From Curvibacter lanceolatus ATCC 14669 (GTDB lineage: Bacteria > Pseudomonadota > Gammaproteobacteria > Burkholderiales > Burkholderiaceae_C): a stretch of 64,000 nucleotides of DNA. Below, piece by piece: positions 47,639 through 56,744 of this stretch (position 1 is its first letter; each line of letters begins with the position of its first letter). The notes under the pieces were generated by a model, which was not told where the DNA came from, ran no database searches, and worked only from the letters and a program-made list of their open reading frames with translations. Location of the stretch: positions 310,001-374,000 of the forward strand of contig NZ_KB906256.1 in the NCBI RefSeq assembly GCF_000381265.1. Reading direction: 5' to 3'. The translations under genes and the position numbers were made by a program.

Positions 47639-49495
47639 ATGGGTGCTTACGAAACTCAAGGCTTCAAGATGGACAACTCGGGCCGCCGCATCGTGGTCGA
47701 CCCGGTGACCCGCATCGAAGGCCACATGCGCTGCGAAGTCAACGTCGACAGCAACAACGTGATCCGCAACGCCGTGTCCACCGGCACCATGTGGCGTGGC
47801 CTGGAGGTGATCCTCAAGGGCCGCGACCCACGCGATGCGTGGGCCTTCGTGGAACGCATCTGCGGCGTGTGCACCGGCTGCCACGCCCTGACCTCGGTGC
47901 GTGCGGTGGAAGACGCGCTGGGCATCGTCATCCCCAAGAACGCCTACCTGATCCGCGAGATCATGGCCAAGACCCTGCAGGTGCATGACCACGCCGTGCA
48001 CTTCTACCACCTGCATGCGCTCGACTGGGTGGACGTGGTCTCGGCCCTCAAGGCCGACCCCAAGAAGACCTCGGAGCTCCAGCAACTGGTCTCGCCGTCG
48101 CACCCGCTGTCTTCGGCCGGTTACTTCCGCGACATCCAGAACCGCCTGAAGAAGTTCGTCGAAAGCGGCCAGCTCGGCCCCTTCATGAATGGCTACTGGG
48201 GCTCCAAGGCCTATGTGCTGCCGCCCGAGGCCAATCTGATGGCCGTCACCCACTACCTGGAAGCGCTGGACCTGCAAAAGGAATGGGTCAAGGTCCACAC
48301 CATCTTCGGTGGCAAGAACCCGCACCCCAACTACCTGGTCGGCGGCGTGCCCTGCGCCATCAACCTCGACCACGACGGCGCGGCCGGTGCCCCGATCAAC
48401 ATGGAGCGCCTGAACTTCGTCGAGGCCCGCATCCAGGAGATGATCGACTTCAACAACAAGGTCTACATCCCTGACGTGCTGGCCATCGGCACGCTGTACA
48501 AGCAGGCCGGCTGGCTGCACGGCGGCGGGCTGGCCGCCACCAATGTGATGGACTACGGCACCTATGAAAAGGTCATGGGCGACGCCCGCACCCGCCAGCT
48601 GCCCGGGGGCGCCATCCTCAACGGCAACTGGGACGAACTGCACGAGGTGGACCCGCGCGACCCCGAGCAGGTGCAGGAGTTCGTGCCCCACAGCTGGTAC
48701 CAGTACGCCGACGAGACCAAGGGCCTGCACCCCTGGGACGGCGTGACCGAACCCAACTACGTCCTGGGCGACAAGACCAAGGGCACGCGCACCCACATCC
48801 AGGAAATCGACGAAAGCGCCAAGTACTCGTGGATCAAGTCGCCCCGCTGGCGCGGCCATGCCGTCGAAGTCGGCCCGCTGTCGCGCTACATCCTGGCCTA
48901 CGCCCACGCCAAGAAGGGCCACGCCCATTGCCAGCGCGTGAAGGAGCAGGTGGACTTCTCGGCCAGCATGATCAACAGCGGCATCCCCAAGGCCCTGGGT
49001 CTGCCCGAAACCCAGTACAGCCTCAAGCAGTTGCTGCCCACCACCATCGGCCGCACGCTGGCGCGCGCCCTCGAGTCGCAGTACTGCGGCGAGATGATGT
49101 ACGACGATTTCAAGGAACTGGTGGCCAACATCAAGGCGGGTGACACCAGCACGGCCAACGTCGAGAAATGGGACCCTGCCACCTGGCCCGCCGAGGCCAA
49201 GGGCGTGGGCACCGTGGCGGCACCACGGGGGGCGCTGGGCCATTGGATCCGCATCAAGAACGGCCGCATCGAGAACTACCAGTGCGTGGTGCCCACCACC
49301 TGGAACGGCAGCCCGCGCGACAACAAGGGGCAGATCGGCGCCTTCGAGGCCAGCCTGCTGAACACCCCCATGGTCAACCCGGAGCAGCCGGTGGAGATCC
49401 TGCGCACCCTGCACTCCTTCGACCCCTGCCTGGCCTGCTCCACCCACGTGATGAGCCCGGACGGCGCTGAACTGACCAGCGTCAAGGTGCGCTGA
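47639..49495 (+). CDS. hupL: [NiFe] uptake hydrogenase large subunit precursor (HupL/HoxG)
   Basis: Catalytic subunit, 618 residues, same length and motif positions as C. necator HoxG. Ni ligands: Cys75 and Cys78 in [10 protein letters not shown] and Cys597 and Cys600 in DPCLACSTH. The last 15 residues after His603 (starting VMSPDG) are the extension removed by the HupD protease once nickel is inserted. It has no export signal and should travel through Tat with the small subunit. It lies 27 bases after hupS. Confidence 0.98.
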   Translation: MGAYETQGFKMDNSGRRIVVDPVTRIEGHMRCEVNVDSNNVIRNAVSTGTMWRGLEVILKGRDPRDAWAFVERICGVCTGCHALTSVRAVEDALGIVIPKNAYLIREIMAKTLQVHDHAVHFYHLHALDWVDVVSALKADPKKTSELQQLVSPSHPLSSAGYFRDIQNRLKKFVESGQLGPFMNGYWGSKAYVLPPEANLMAVTHYLEALDLQKEWVKVHTIFGGKNPHPNYLVGGVPCAINLDHDGAAGAPINMERLNFVEARIQEMIDFNNKVYIPDVLAIGTLYKQAGWLHGGGLAATNVMDYGTYEKVMGDARTRQLPGGAILNGNWDELHEVDPRDPEQVQEFVPHSWYQYADETKGLHPWDGVTEPNYVLGDKTKGTRTHIQEIDESAKYSWIKSPRWRGHAVEVGPLSRYILAYAHAKKGHAHCQRVKEQVDFSASMINSGIPKALGLPETQYSLKQLLPTTIGRTLARALESQYCGEMMYDDFKELVANIKAGDTSTANVEKWDPATWPAEAKGVGTVAAPRGALGHWIRIKNGRIENYQCVVPTTWNGSPRDNKGQIGAFEASLLNTPMVNPEQPVEILRTLHSFDPCLACSTHVMSPDGAELTSVKVR

Positions 49496-49541
49496 ACACC
49501 CCGCCCGGCAACGACGACCAACGACCTCCGGAGACAACGCA

Positions 49542-50126
49542 ATGAAGACACTGATGCGCCCCCTCATTCCCGGCCTGGCCCTGCTGGCGGCCGGCGCCGC
49601 CCAGGCCCACCCCGGCCATGGCGTGCAAGACCTGGCCCAGGGGCTGGCCCACCCCTTCCTGGGCCTGGACCACCTGCTGGCCATGCTGGCGGTGGGCGTC
49701 TGGTCCGCCGTGGCCCTGCCTGCCGGGCAGCGCCTGCTGGGGCCGGCCGTGTTCCTGCTGAGCCTGCTGGCAGGCGCGATGCTGGCCCTGGTGAACCCGG
49801 TCCTGCCCGGGCTGGAGGTCGCCATCGCGGCCAGCGTGGTGCTGATGGGCGCGCTGCTGCTGTGGGGCCAGCGCACCGGCGTGCGGCTCGGGCTGGCCGC
49901 CGTGGCCGGTGCCGGCCTGCTGCACGGCCTGGCCCATGGCGCGGAAGCCGGCGCGGGCGGGCTGTGGATGGGCTACGCCTTGGGCTTTGTGCTGAGCTCC
50001 GCCCTGCTGCATGGCCTGGGCCTGCTGACCGGCCAGGCGCTGACCCGGGTGCCGAGCTGGGTGCGCCAGGGCCTGGCCACGCTGCTGGCCGGCAGTGGCG
50101 GCCTGATGCTGCTCGGCCGCCTCTGA
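49542..50126 (+). CDS. hupE: HupE/UreJ-family membrane protein, putative nickel transporter
   Basis: 194 residues with a signal-like N-terminal helix and about six membrane helices. The hallmark HPGHGVQDLAQGLAHPFLGLDH contains the histidine/aspartate residues needed for nickel uptake in the family. In Rhizobium leguminosarum HupE takes up Ni2+ for hydrogenase. Its place here, between hupL and the cytochrome b gene, differs from the C. necator order (none there) and from rhizobia (after hupD). Confidence 0.92.
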   Translation: MKTLMRPLIPGLALLAAGAAQAHPGHGVQDLAQGLAHPFLGLDHLLAMLAVGVWSAVALPAGQRLLGPAVFLLSLLAGAMLALVNPVLPGLEVAIAASVVLMGALLLWGQRTGVRLGLAAVAGAGLLHGLAHGAEAGAGGLWMGYALGFVLSSALLHGLGLLTGQALTRVPSWVRQGLATLLAGSGGLMLLGRL

Positions 50127-50164
50127 GGCGGCCTCTCCCCTCACTTTGATGAACGGGTACCACC

Positions 50165-50914
50165 ATGTCATCCCCATCTGCCAACGAGGTTCCGCTGACG
50201 CCCGTCTCGGCCAGCGAAAGCCCAGCCGACGCGCTGCAGGTCGCCCAGGCCCGTGCGCTCAAATCGGTCTATGTCTACGAGGCCCCGGTGCGTGCCTGGC
50301 ACTGGGTCAACGCCCTGGCCATCACGGTGCTGGCCATCACCGGCTACCTCATCGGTTCGCCACTGCCCACGGTCAGCGGCGAGGCCAGTGAGCACTTCAT
50401 CATGGGCTACATCCGCTTCGCCCATTTCAGCGCCGGCTATGTGCTGGCCATCGGTCTGCTGGGTCGGGTGTACTGGGCCCTGGTGGGCAACCACCATGCG
50501 CGGGAACTGTTCTGGGTGCCCATCTTCCAGAAAGCCTACTGGCGCGAGATCGGCGTGCTGCTGCGCTGGTATGGCTTTCTCAATGACCGACCGGGCAAGT
50601 ACGTGGGGCACAACCCGCTGGCCCGCTTCGCGATGGTCTTCGTGTTTCTGCTCACCACGGTGTTCATGATCGTGACCGGCTTCGCGCTGTATGCCGAAGG
50701 GGCGCAACGCGGCTCCTGGGCCGACAAGCTGTTCGGCTGGGTGATTCCCCTGTTCGGGCAATCGCAGGACGTGCACACCTGGCACCACCTGGGCCTTTGG
50801 GTGCTGGTGGTGTTCGTGATCATCCACGTCTACGCCGCGATCCGCGAAGACATCATGGGCCGCTCCAGCGTGGTCAGCACCATGATCTCGGGCCACCGCA
50901 CCTTCAAGGACTGA
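50165..50914 (+). CDS. hupC: Hydrogenase b-type cytochrome (HupC/HoxZ)
   Basis: 249-residue di-haem cytochrome b anchoring the hydrogenase and passing electrons to quinone. Four membrane helices at about 50-70, 88-110, 158-180 and 210-228; haem-binding histidines in AWHWVNALAI, RFAHFSAGYV and DVHTWHHLGLW and in the last helix (FVIIHVYAAIRED). A 40-residue hydrophilic N-terminal extension precedes the family start (VYVYEAPVRAWHW). Four bases separate it from hupD. Confidence 0.96.
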   Translation: MSSPSANEVPLTPVSASESPADALQVAQARALKSVYVYEAPVRAWHWVNALAITVLAITGYLIGSPLPTVSGEASEHFIMGYIRFAHFSAGYVLAIGLLGRVYWALVGNHHARELFWVPIFQKAYWREIGVLLRWYGFLNDRPGKYVGHNPLARFAMVFVFLLTTVFMIVTGFALYAEGAQRGSWADKLFGWVIPLFGQSQDVHTWHHLGLWVLVVFVIIHVYAAIREDIMGRSSVVSTMISGHRTFKD

Positions 50915-50918
50915 GGCC

Positions 50919-51545
50919 GTGAGCGACGCCCCCCCAATCCTCTGCGTGCTGGGCATCGGCAACGTGCTGTGGGCCGACGAGGGCTTCGGCGTGCGCTGCG
51001 TCGAGGCCCTGCACCGGCGCTACGAGTTCGCCGACCAGGTGCGCCTGATCGACGGCGGCACCCAGGGCCTGTACCTGATCCAGCACGTGCAGGCCGCCTC
51101 GCGCCTGCTGATCTTCGACGCCATCGACTACGGGCTGCCGCCCGGCACCCTCAAGGTGATCGAGGGCGACGAGGTGCCCGCCTTCATGGGGGCCAAGAAA
51201 ATGAGCCTGCACCAGACCGGCTTCCAGGAGGTGCTGATGCTGGCCAAACTCACCGAGCAGTTTCCACAGGAGGTGGTGCTGCTGGGCTGCCAGCCCGAAG
51301 AGCTGGACGACTACGGCGGCAGCCTGCGGCCCCGGGTCAAGCAGGCCCTGGAAGACGCCCTGGCGTTGGGCCTGGACAGGCTGCGCCAGTGGGGCGCCCA
51401 GCCCCGGCCGCGCGACACACCGCTGCCCGATCACGAAGCCATCACCTTTGCCGAGCTGGCGCTCAACCGCTACGAAGCCGAACGCCCGCCCGAGGCGCTG
51501 GCCTGCCGGGTCGGTGACGAGCGCTTCATGCCGACCGGAGCCTGA
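50919..51545 (+). CDS. hupD: Hydrogenase maturation endopeptidase (HupD/HoxM)
   Basis: 208-residue protease that trims the C-terminus of the large subunit after Ni insertion. GTG start. The three Ni-sensing ligands of the family are present: Glu21 in VLWADEGFGVR, Asp in IFDAIDYG and His in MSLHQTGFQE. Closest in layout to HoxM of the membrane-bound enzyme, matching the position right after the cytochrome gene. Confidence 0.95.
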   Translation: MSDAPPILCVLGIGNVLWADEGFGVRCVEALHRRYEFADQVRLIDGGTQGLYLIQHVQAASRLLIFDAIDYGLPPGTLKVIEGDEVPAFMGAKKMSLHQTGFQEVLMLAKLTEQFPQEVVLLGCQPEELDDYGGSLRPRVKQALEDALALGLDRLRQWGAQPRPRDTPLPDHEAITFAELALNRYEAERPPEALACRVGDERFMPTGA

Positions 51546-51549
51546 TCCC

Positions 51550-51879
51550 ATGTGCATCGGCATCCCCATGCAGGTCGTTCGGCTGGAGCCAGGCCACGCC
51601 CTGTGCACCGGCCCCGGCGAGTTGCGCCGCGTGCGCACCGCCCTGATAGGCCCCTGCCAGCCGGGCGATTGGCTGCTGGTCTTCATCGACAGCGCGCAGG
51701 AGATCCTGTCGCCCGAGCGGGCGCGCGAGATCCACGACACCCTGGCCTTGATGCAGGCGGCGCTGGCCGGCGAGGCCTGCGCCGAACCGGCCTTTGCCCT
51801 GCCCTCGAGCCTGAGCCGGGACGAACTGCTGGCCCTCTCGGGCCGCCCCGCCCTGCCCACCACCGGAGAACCCGTTTGA
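51550..51879 (+). CDS. hupF: HypC-family hydrogenase chaperone HupF/HoxL
   Basis: 109 residues from the ATG at 51550, giving the N-terminal MCIGIPMQVV whose Cys2 binds the large subunit precursor or the Fe(CN)2CO unit. The frame is open upstream inside hupD but only this start gives the essential Cys2. A second HypC-type gene (57908) occurs in the hyp block; HupF is thought to protect the large subunit under oxygen. The stop overlaps the TTG of hupG. Confidence 0.93.
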   Translation: MCIGIPMQVVRLEPGHALCTGPGELRRVRTALIGPCQPGDWLLVFIDSAQEILSPERAREIHDTLALMQAALAGEACAEPAFALPSSLSRDELLALSGRPALPTTGEPV

Positions 51880-52382
51880 GCACCGACACCCCCTCTTTGC
51901 CCGTGAACCTGGTCCGCCTGCCCGTGCAGGCCCCGGTCACGCCGGCCGACACCCCGGCCCTGGTCGAGCGACTGATCACGCAGTTCAACGGCCAATGGGT
52001 CGACGAGCACAACCTGGACACCTGGGCCGCCGCCGGCGGCGACCGCGTGCTGCTGTTCACCGGGGACACCACCCGCTTCCCCGAAGGCCTGGATGTGGCG
52101 GTGGTGTTGCCGGAACTGCAGCAAGCCCACGCCGGGCGCTTCCAGATCGGCGTGGTGCCCCGTGCCAGCGAGGAACGGCTGGCGCGCCGCTTCGGCTCGC
52201 AACGCTGGCCCACCCTGGTCTTTCTGCGCGATGGCGGCTATGTGGGCGCCCTGAGCGGGATGCTGGACTGGGAGGATTTCGTGCGCGAAGTCGGCGCCAC
52301 CCTGGCGCGGCCGATCAGCCGCGCCCCCGGCGTCGGCATTGCCGTGGTCTCGGGCGACGCTGCTGCCTCCCACTGCCATTGA
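51876..52382 (+). CDS. hupG: HupG/HoxO (HyaE-like) small-subunit chaperone
   Basis: 168 residues from a TTG overlapping the hupF stop. Thioredoxin-like fold without a CxxC pair: VLLFTGDTTRFPEGLDVAVVLPE and RRFGSQRWPTLVFLRDGGYVG are the family segments. HyaE/HoxO proteins bind the Tat-bearing small subunit precursor before export. The protein ends in HCH, a slight oddity of unknown meaning. Confidence 0.9.
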   Translation: MSTDTPSLPVNLVRLPVQAPVTPADTPALVERLITQFNGQWVDEHNLDTWAAAGGDRVLLFTGDTTRFPEGLDVAVVLPELQQAHAGRFQIGVVPRASEERLARRFGSQRWPTLVFLRDGGYVGALSGMLDWEDFVREVGATLARPISRAPGVGIAVVSGDAAASHCH

Positions 52383-52394
52383 AAGGGCTGCCGC

Positions 52395-53261
52395 ATGAAA
52401 GACTTTCCGATTCCCGTCGTGGGCCTGGGCCCCGGCAGCCAGAGTGAAGAAGACACCCTGGACTACATGCCCATGCCCCAGGGCATGAGCACCTTCCACG
52501 CCCCACCGCTGCCCGAACCCGAGGACGTGGCCGATCGCGTGGGCGCGCACCGGGTGCTGCAGGCGGCCCTGAGCGCCCTGGCCGAAGTGCGCCACGGCGG
52601 CGCCAACCAGCGCCTCAGCCTGAACCAACTCGACGCTGCCGACCGGCAACTGGTGAACCAGGTGCTGGGTGAAGGCGAGGTCAGCGCCCGGGTGACCCCG
52701 CTGGGCGACGAGCCCACTGAGATCAACGTGCAGGAGTCCGTGTTCGCGGGCGTGTGGCGGGTGATCCGCTCGGTCCATGGCGTGCCGGTGGATGACCAGA
52801 TCGAACTGGGCCCCATCCCCGAGGCCTTGCGCGAGGCCGCACAGCAGGACTGGCGCCCGGCACTGCCCGAATGGGCCGGCGCCCTGCCCCCGAATGTGCA
52901 GAACGCCCCCGCCGTGCTGGCCGAGATCGAAGACCACATGCAGGACTGGCAAGCCGGTCAGCCCGCCCATGTGGTGAACCTCACGCTCTTGCCCATGACG
53001 GTGGAGGACATCGGCTTTCTGGACCACCACCTGGGCACGGGGCGGGTGCTGATCCTGTCACGTGGCTACGGCAACTGCCGCATCACCAACACCTGCCGGC
53101 CCAACGGCTGGCGGGTGGTGTACTACAACTCGGCGGACACCGTGATCCTCAACACGGTGGAGATCACCGCCCTGCCCGAAGTGGCACTGGCCGCCCCGGA
53201 AGACCTGCAGGACTCGCATGAGCGCCTGCAGGAGGTGCTGCACTGGGTGGTGCAGGCATGA
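52395..53261 (+). CDS. hupH: HupH/HoxQ (HyaF-like) hydrogenase maturation protein
   Basis: 288-residue maturation factor for the small subunit, partner of HupG/HoxO. Conserved segments: GLGPGSQSEED near the N-terminus, RLSLNQLDAADRQLVNQVLGEGEVS in the middle and HHLGTGRVLILSRGYGNCRITNT near the C-terminus. No cofactor motif is known. The stop overlaps the hupI start by four bases. Confidence 0.95.
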   Translation: MKDFPIPVVGLGPGSQSEEDTLDYMPMPQGMSTFHAPPLPEPEDVADRVGAHRVLQAALSALAEVRHGGANQRLSLNQLDAADRQLVNQVLGEGEVSARVTPLGDEPTEINVQESVFAGVWRVIRSVHGVPVDDQIELGPIPEALREAAQQDWRPALPEWAGALPPNVQNAPAVLAEIEDHMQDWQAGQPAHVVNLTLLPMTVEDIGFLDHHLGTGRVLILSRGYGNCRITNTCRPNGWRVVYYNSADTVILNTVEITALPEVALAAPEDLQDSHERLQEVLHWVVQA

Positions 53262-53497
53262 GCACCGGCAACGCCGCCCGCTTCGAAGGCAGCTACCTCG
53301 GAGACGCCGCCCGCCTGGCGCCGGGGGCGCGGCTGGAGTGCAAGATCTGCTGGTGGGTCTACGACCCGGCCCAGGGCGACCCGGTCTGGCAGATCCCGCC
53401 GGGCGTGGCCTTCACCGCGCTGCCCACGCACTGGCGCTGCCCGAACTGCGACGGCGACGCCGACCAGTTCATGGTGCTGGACGACGCCCCCCACTGA
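53258..53497 (+). CDS. hupI: Hydrogenase-associated rubredoxin (HupI/HoxR)
   Basis: 79-residue rubredoxin with Fe ligands Cys28, Cys31, Cys61 and Cys64 (ECKICWWVYDP and WRCPNCDGD). The usual Gly after the first Cys pair is Trp, as in HupI-type rubredoxins. In C. necator HoxR is needed for correct Fe-S cluster assembly of the O2-tolerant small subunit under air, which fits the six-Cys motif of this HupS. Confidence 0.95.
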   Translation: MSTGNAARFEGSYLGDAARLAPGARLECKICWWVYDPAQGDPVWQIPPGVAFTALPTHWRCPNCDGDADQFMVLDDAPH

Positions 53498-53513
53498 GAC
53501 CCGCTGAGACCTG

Positions 53514-54194
53514 ATGGTGCACGACATCCGCCACCCGCCCGATGCTGCCGCGCTGCTGCAGGCGCGCAGCCGCGCCCTGGCCTGGCTGTTCGAGGAGATT
53601 GCCCGCCACCGCATGGCCGGCATCCCCGTGCTGCACCCCTTGCTGCGGGTGCAGGCCCTGGGCTTTGAATGCGCACCGGCCGGGCCTGAGCCCCTGGGCG
53701 CGCAAGCGGCCCCCCCCAGGGGCGCGGTCACGCCGGGCCAGCCCGGCCGGCCCTCGGAGCACGGCAACCCCGCCCCGGCGCCTGAAGCCGGCGTGGGCGT
53801 GCTGATCACCCCTTGGTTCATGAACCTGGTCTGGCTGCCCCTGCAGCGCCAGGACGCGCCGCGGCATCCGGGGCGCAAACAGAGCCGCCAGATCGGGGGC
53901 GCTGACTTCGAGTTCATCTCGGCCTGGGACGACACCCTGGGCGCCTACGAAGCCTGCTCGCTGTTCTCACCGATGTTCGCCTTTGCCGACCATGCCGCCG
54001 CACAGGCCACGGCCCAAGAGGTGCTGCGGGTGCTGCGCCAAGCCACGGCACCGCAGGCCGGGGCTGACGCCAGGCCCACCGCAGGGAACACAGGGAACGC
54101 AGGCATCGCACGCGCCGCCTCCACCGAGGGGGAGGCGGCTGCCCCCATGCCGGCACGCCGGGCCTTTTTTCTGGGCCGGGGGGCCAGCGCATGA
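53514..54194 (+). CDS. hupJ: HybE-like hydrogenase assembly chaperone HupJ/HoxT
   Basis: 226 residues with the HybE fold: LAWLFEEIARHRMAGIPVLHPLL at the start and VGVLITPWFMNLVWLPL in the middle. Between them, at about residues 54-93, sits a Pro/Gly/Ala-rich stretch that has the look of an inserted linker. The C-terminal 50 residues are also low-complexity, and their DNA contains a perfect 9-bp stem-loop (54114-54139). HybE/HoxT proteins check the Tat precursor before export. The stop overlaps the hupK start. Confidence 0.9.
   Translation: MVHDIRHPPDAAALLQARSRALAWLFEEIARHRMAGIPVLHPLLRVQALGFECAPAGPEPLGAQAAPPRGAVTPGQPGRPSEHGNPAPAPEAGVGVLITPWFMNLVWLPLQRQDAPRHPGRKQSRQIGGADFEFISAWDDTLGAYEACSLFSPMFAFADHAAAQATAQEVLRVLRQATAPQAGADARPTAGNTGNAGIARAASTEGEAAAPMPARRAFFLGRGASA
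54114..54139. repeat. Perfect stem-loop inside the 3' end of hupJ
   Basis: GCCGCCTCC (54114-54122) and GGAGGCGGC (54131-54139) flank an eight-base loop. It lies about 50 bases before the hupK start. The motif resembles GC-rich palindromic elements common between genes in Comamonadaceae, here within a coding sequence. Confidence 0.5.
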
Positions 54195-55324
54195 GCGAGC
54201 ACCTGCCGCCCCCGGGCCTGGCCGGCCACCTGCGCCTGCGGCCGGGCCGGGCGCGCCCGGACAACCTGCACAGCACCCGCCAGGACTGGCTGGCGCGCCT
54301 GGCCCCCGGCCAGCCGGCTGACCAGTTGCCCGCGCTGGCGGGGCGGCTGTTCAGCCTGTGCGGGCAGGCCCAGCGCCTGTGCGCCAGCCTGGCCGTGCAG
54401 GCCGCCTGCGGCCAGCCGGCCGGGGAAGACCACGCCCAGGCCCTGGCCGCGCTCCATGAGGAAACCCTGCGCGAACACCTGCGCCGCATCCTGCTGGACT
54501 GGCCACGCCAATTGGGAGGCGAACCGGCCCACGCGGTGCAGGCCGCGAACGCATTGGCCAGCTGCCCGGCGCTGAGGCGCCCAGGATCGGGCCTGGGCGA
54601 GCTGCCGCAGTGGCTGGCCCATCACCTGCTGGGCCAGCCCGCCGAGCGCTGGCTGAGCGCCTGGGAGCTGCGCCCCGAGACCCATCTCAGGCAATGGTGC
54701 GACACGCACGACGGCTGGCTGCCCCGCCTGCTGGGCCAGGCCCGTGCCTGGACCGACCAGGCCCAGGCCGCCTGCCCGCTGCTGCCCTGGCCGGACGAGG
54801 CCGCTGCCCAGGCGCTGGCCCGGCGGCTGGCGACAGAGCACCGCTTCAGCAGTCAACCCGACTGGCAAGGCCAGTGCGCCGAAACCGGCCCCTGGAGCCG
54901 CCGCCACACACACCCTGCTCAAACCCTGGCCCCGGCAACGCCCTGGCTGCGCCTGGGCGCCCGGCTGGCCGAATTGATTCGCCTGGCACTGCCCGACGAG
55001 GCAGGGCGCTGCGGCCGCGGCTGGTTGCAGACCGCGCAATGGCCCATCGGCCCGGGCGAAGGGCTGGCCGCCGTGGAGATGGCGCGGGGCCTGCTGGTGC
55101 ACCGGGTGCGCCTGAGCCGGGCCGACACGCAGGCCCGTGTGCTGGACTGCCAGGTGCTGGCGCCCACCGAGTGGAACTTCCACCCCCGGGGGTCGGTGGC
55201 CCAGGCGCTGGAAGCCTGGCCCGCCCATGGCGCGTCAGACCGGGTGCAGGCCCAGGTCCAGGCCCTGATCTGCGCGTACGATCCGTGCGTGAGTTATGAG
55301 ATGGAGGCCCCCCAGCATGCATGA
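54191..55324 (+). CDS. hupK: HupK/HoxV hydrogenase assembly scaffold
   Basis: 377 residues, distantly related to the large subunit. N-terminal GHLRLRPGRARPDNL and a C-terminus with DPCVSYEME, which matches the large-subunit DPCxxC motif but keeps only one cysteine. C. necator HoxV has been proposed as a scaffold for the Fe(CN)2CO group before transfer to HoxG. Its 3' end overlaps the start of hypA by eight bases. Confidence 0.92.
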   Translation: MSEHLPPPGLAGHLRLRPGRARPDNLHSTRQDWLARLAPGQPADQLPALAGRLFSLCGQAQRLCASLAVQAACGQPAGEDHAQALAALHEETLREHLRRILLDWPRQLGGEPAHAVQAANALASCPALRRPGSGLGELPQWLAHHLLGQPAERWLSAWELRPETHLRQWCDTHDGWLPRLLGQARAWTDQAQAACPLLPWPDEAAAQALARRLATEHRFSSQPDWQGQCAETGPWSRRHTHPAQTLAPATPWLRLGARLAELIRLALPDEAGRCGRGWLQTAQWPIGPGEGLAAVEMARGLLVHRVRLSRADTQARVLDCQVLAPTEWNFHPRGSVAQALEAWPAHGASDRVQAQVQALICAYDPCVSYEMEAPQHA

Positions 55325-55664
55325 AGCCAGTCTCGCCGGAGGCATCCTCCAGCTGGTCGAAGACGCAGCCCGCCGGGAAGGCTTCCGACGGGTCACCCAG
55401 CTGCGCCTGGAAGCCGGCCAACTGGCCGGCGTGGAGGCCCGCGCGCTGCGCTTCGCCCTGGAAGCCCTGGCCCCGGGCACGCTGCTGCAAGGCGCGCACG
55501 TGGTCATCGAAGAACCCCCGGGTCAGGCCTGGTGCCTGCCTTGCGGCCTGACCGTGGCCCTGGCCCAGCGTGGCCAGGCCTGCCCGCATTGCGGGCACTT
55601 TCAGCTCCAGCCCACAGGCGGCACCGAATTGCGCGTGCTGGACCTGCAGGTGGAAGACGACTGA
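55317..55664 (+). CDS. hypA: HypA nickel-insertion protein
   Basis: 115 residues from the ATG at 55317, which gives MHEASL with the Ni-binding His2. The zinc site CLPCG and CPHCG is complete. HypA delivers nickel with HypB to the large subunit. A longer reading from upstream lies inside hupK and would bury the essential N-terminus, so it is rejected. Confidence 0.96.
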   Translation: MHEASLAGGILQLVEDAARREGFRRVTQLRLEAGQLAGVEARALRFALEALAPGTLLQGAHVVIEEPPGQAWCLPCGLTVALAQRGQACPHCGHFQLQPTGGTELRVLDLQVEDD

Positions 55665-55732
55665 GCCCCGCCGCCACACGAGCCCGCCCTGCCCCCCACC
55701 CCGACATCACGAACCACCCCGAGGAGAAGCCC

Positions 55733-56716
55733 ATGTGCGTCGTCTGCGGTTGCGCCAGCACCGCCTCCCCAAGCCAGGACCCTGCCCACCAACATGCCCA
55801 CGGGCATGGCCACATGCATGGTCACATGCACGGTCACAGTCAGGGCCACGGCCATCACCACAGCGATGGCCCCGCCCCCACTCAGGCCCCCACCCAGGCA
55901 GAAACCGCGGCCGAGCCCCCGGTGCAGGTCAACGCCCTGACCGGTGACCTGCACTTTGGCGCCGGCGCGGCACGCGTGTCCGTGCCCGGCATGAGCCAGG
56001 CCCGGGCCATCAAGCTGGAGACCGACATCCTGGGCGAGAACAACCGCATCGCCCGCCTCAACCGCGCCCACTTCGAGGCCCATGGCGTGACGGCACTCAA
56101 CCTGGTCTCCAGCCCGGGCTCGGGCAAGACCACGCTGCTGTGCGCCACCATCGAAGCCCTGCGTCGGCGCGAGCCGGGCCTGCAGGTGGCCGTGATCGAG
56201 GGCGACCAACAGACCAGCTTCGATGCCGACCGCATCCGCGCCACCGGTGCACCGGCCGTGCAGGTCAACACCGGCAAGGGCTGCCACCTGGACGCCCCCA
56301 TGGTGGCGCAGGCGTTTGCCCAGTTGCACAGCCACGATCACGCCCACCACGGTCATCACGACCACGACCACCATCACGCTCACGCCCAAACGCACAGCCT
56401 GCTGTTCATCGAAAACGTGGGCAACCTGGTCTGCCCCGCGGTCTGGGACCTGGGCGAGGCCGCCAAGGTCGCCATCCTGTCGGTCACCGAAGGCGAGGAC
56501 AAGCCGCTCAAATACCCCGACATGTTTGCCGCCGCCCAGCTGATGATCCTCAACAAGGTCGACCTGCTGCCCCACCTGCGCTTTGATGTGGCGCGCTGCA
56601 TCGCGGCCGCGCGCCAGGTCAACCCGACCATCGAGGTCATCAAGCTGTCGGCCAGCACCGGCCAGGGCATGGACGCCTGGCTGAACTGGCTCAGCTGCGC
56701 CAGGGTGCCCGCCTGA
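55733..56716 (+). CDS. hypB: HypB GTPase with two histidine-rich regions
   Basis: 327-residue nickel-storing GTPase. Start at 55733 gives the high-affinity Ni site MCVVCGC. First His-rich region at residues 19-43 (13 His), as in rhizobial and C. necator HypB. GTPase motifs: P-loop SPGSGKTT at 127-134, [23 protein letters not shown] and NKVDLL. A second His-rich stretch of 13 His in 23 residues (199-221; bases 56327-56395) replaces the short loop between [10 protein letters not shown] and LLFIENVGN. That loop is plain in the HypB proteins I know. It lies next to the dimer-bridging metal site (Cys184-His185). Confidence 0.96.
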   Translation: MCVVCGCASTASPSQDPAHQHAHGHGHMHGHMHGHSQGHGHHHSDGPAPTQAPTQAETAAEPPVQVNALTGDLHFGAGAARVSVPGMSQARAIKLETDILGENNRIARLNRAHFEAHGVTALNLVSSPGSGKTTLLCATIEALRRREPGLQVAVIEGDQQTSFDADRIRATGAPAVQVNTGKGCHLDAPMVAQAFAQLHSHDHAHHGHHDHDHHHAHAQTHSLLFIENVGNLVCPAVWDLGEAAKVAILSVTEGEDKPLKYPDMFAAAQLMILNKVDLLPHLRFDVARCIAAARQVNPTIEVIKLSASTGQGMDAWLNWLSCARVPA

Positions 56717-56744
56717 ACCCAGCGCTTTTGCCTGCGATGACCCC

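Noticed and set aside
46391-49876. Minus-strand frame of over 1,100 codons opposite hupS-hupL
   Set aside because: Covers two firmly identified hydrogenase genes and lacks any recognisable domain.
55790-55865. Short CA/CATGG-rich repeats at the start of hypB as a possible satellite
   Set aside because: They simply encode the His-rich nickel-binding tail expected of HypB.
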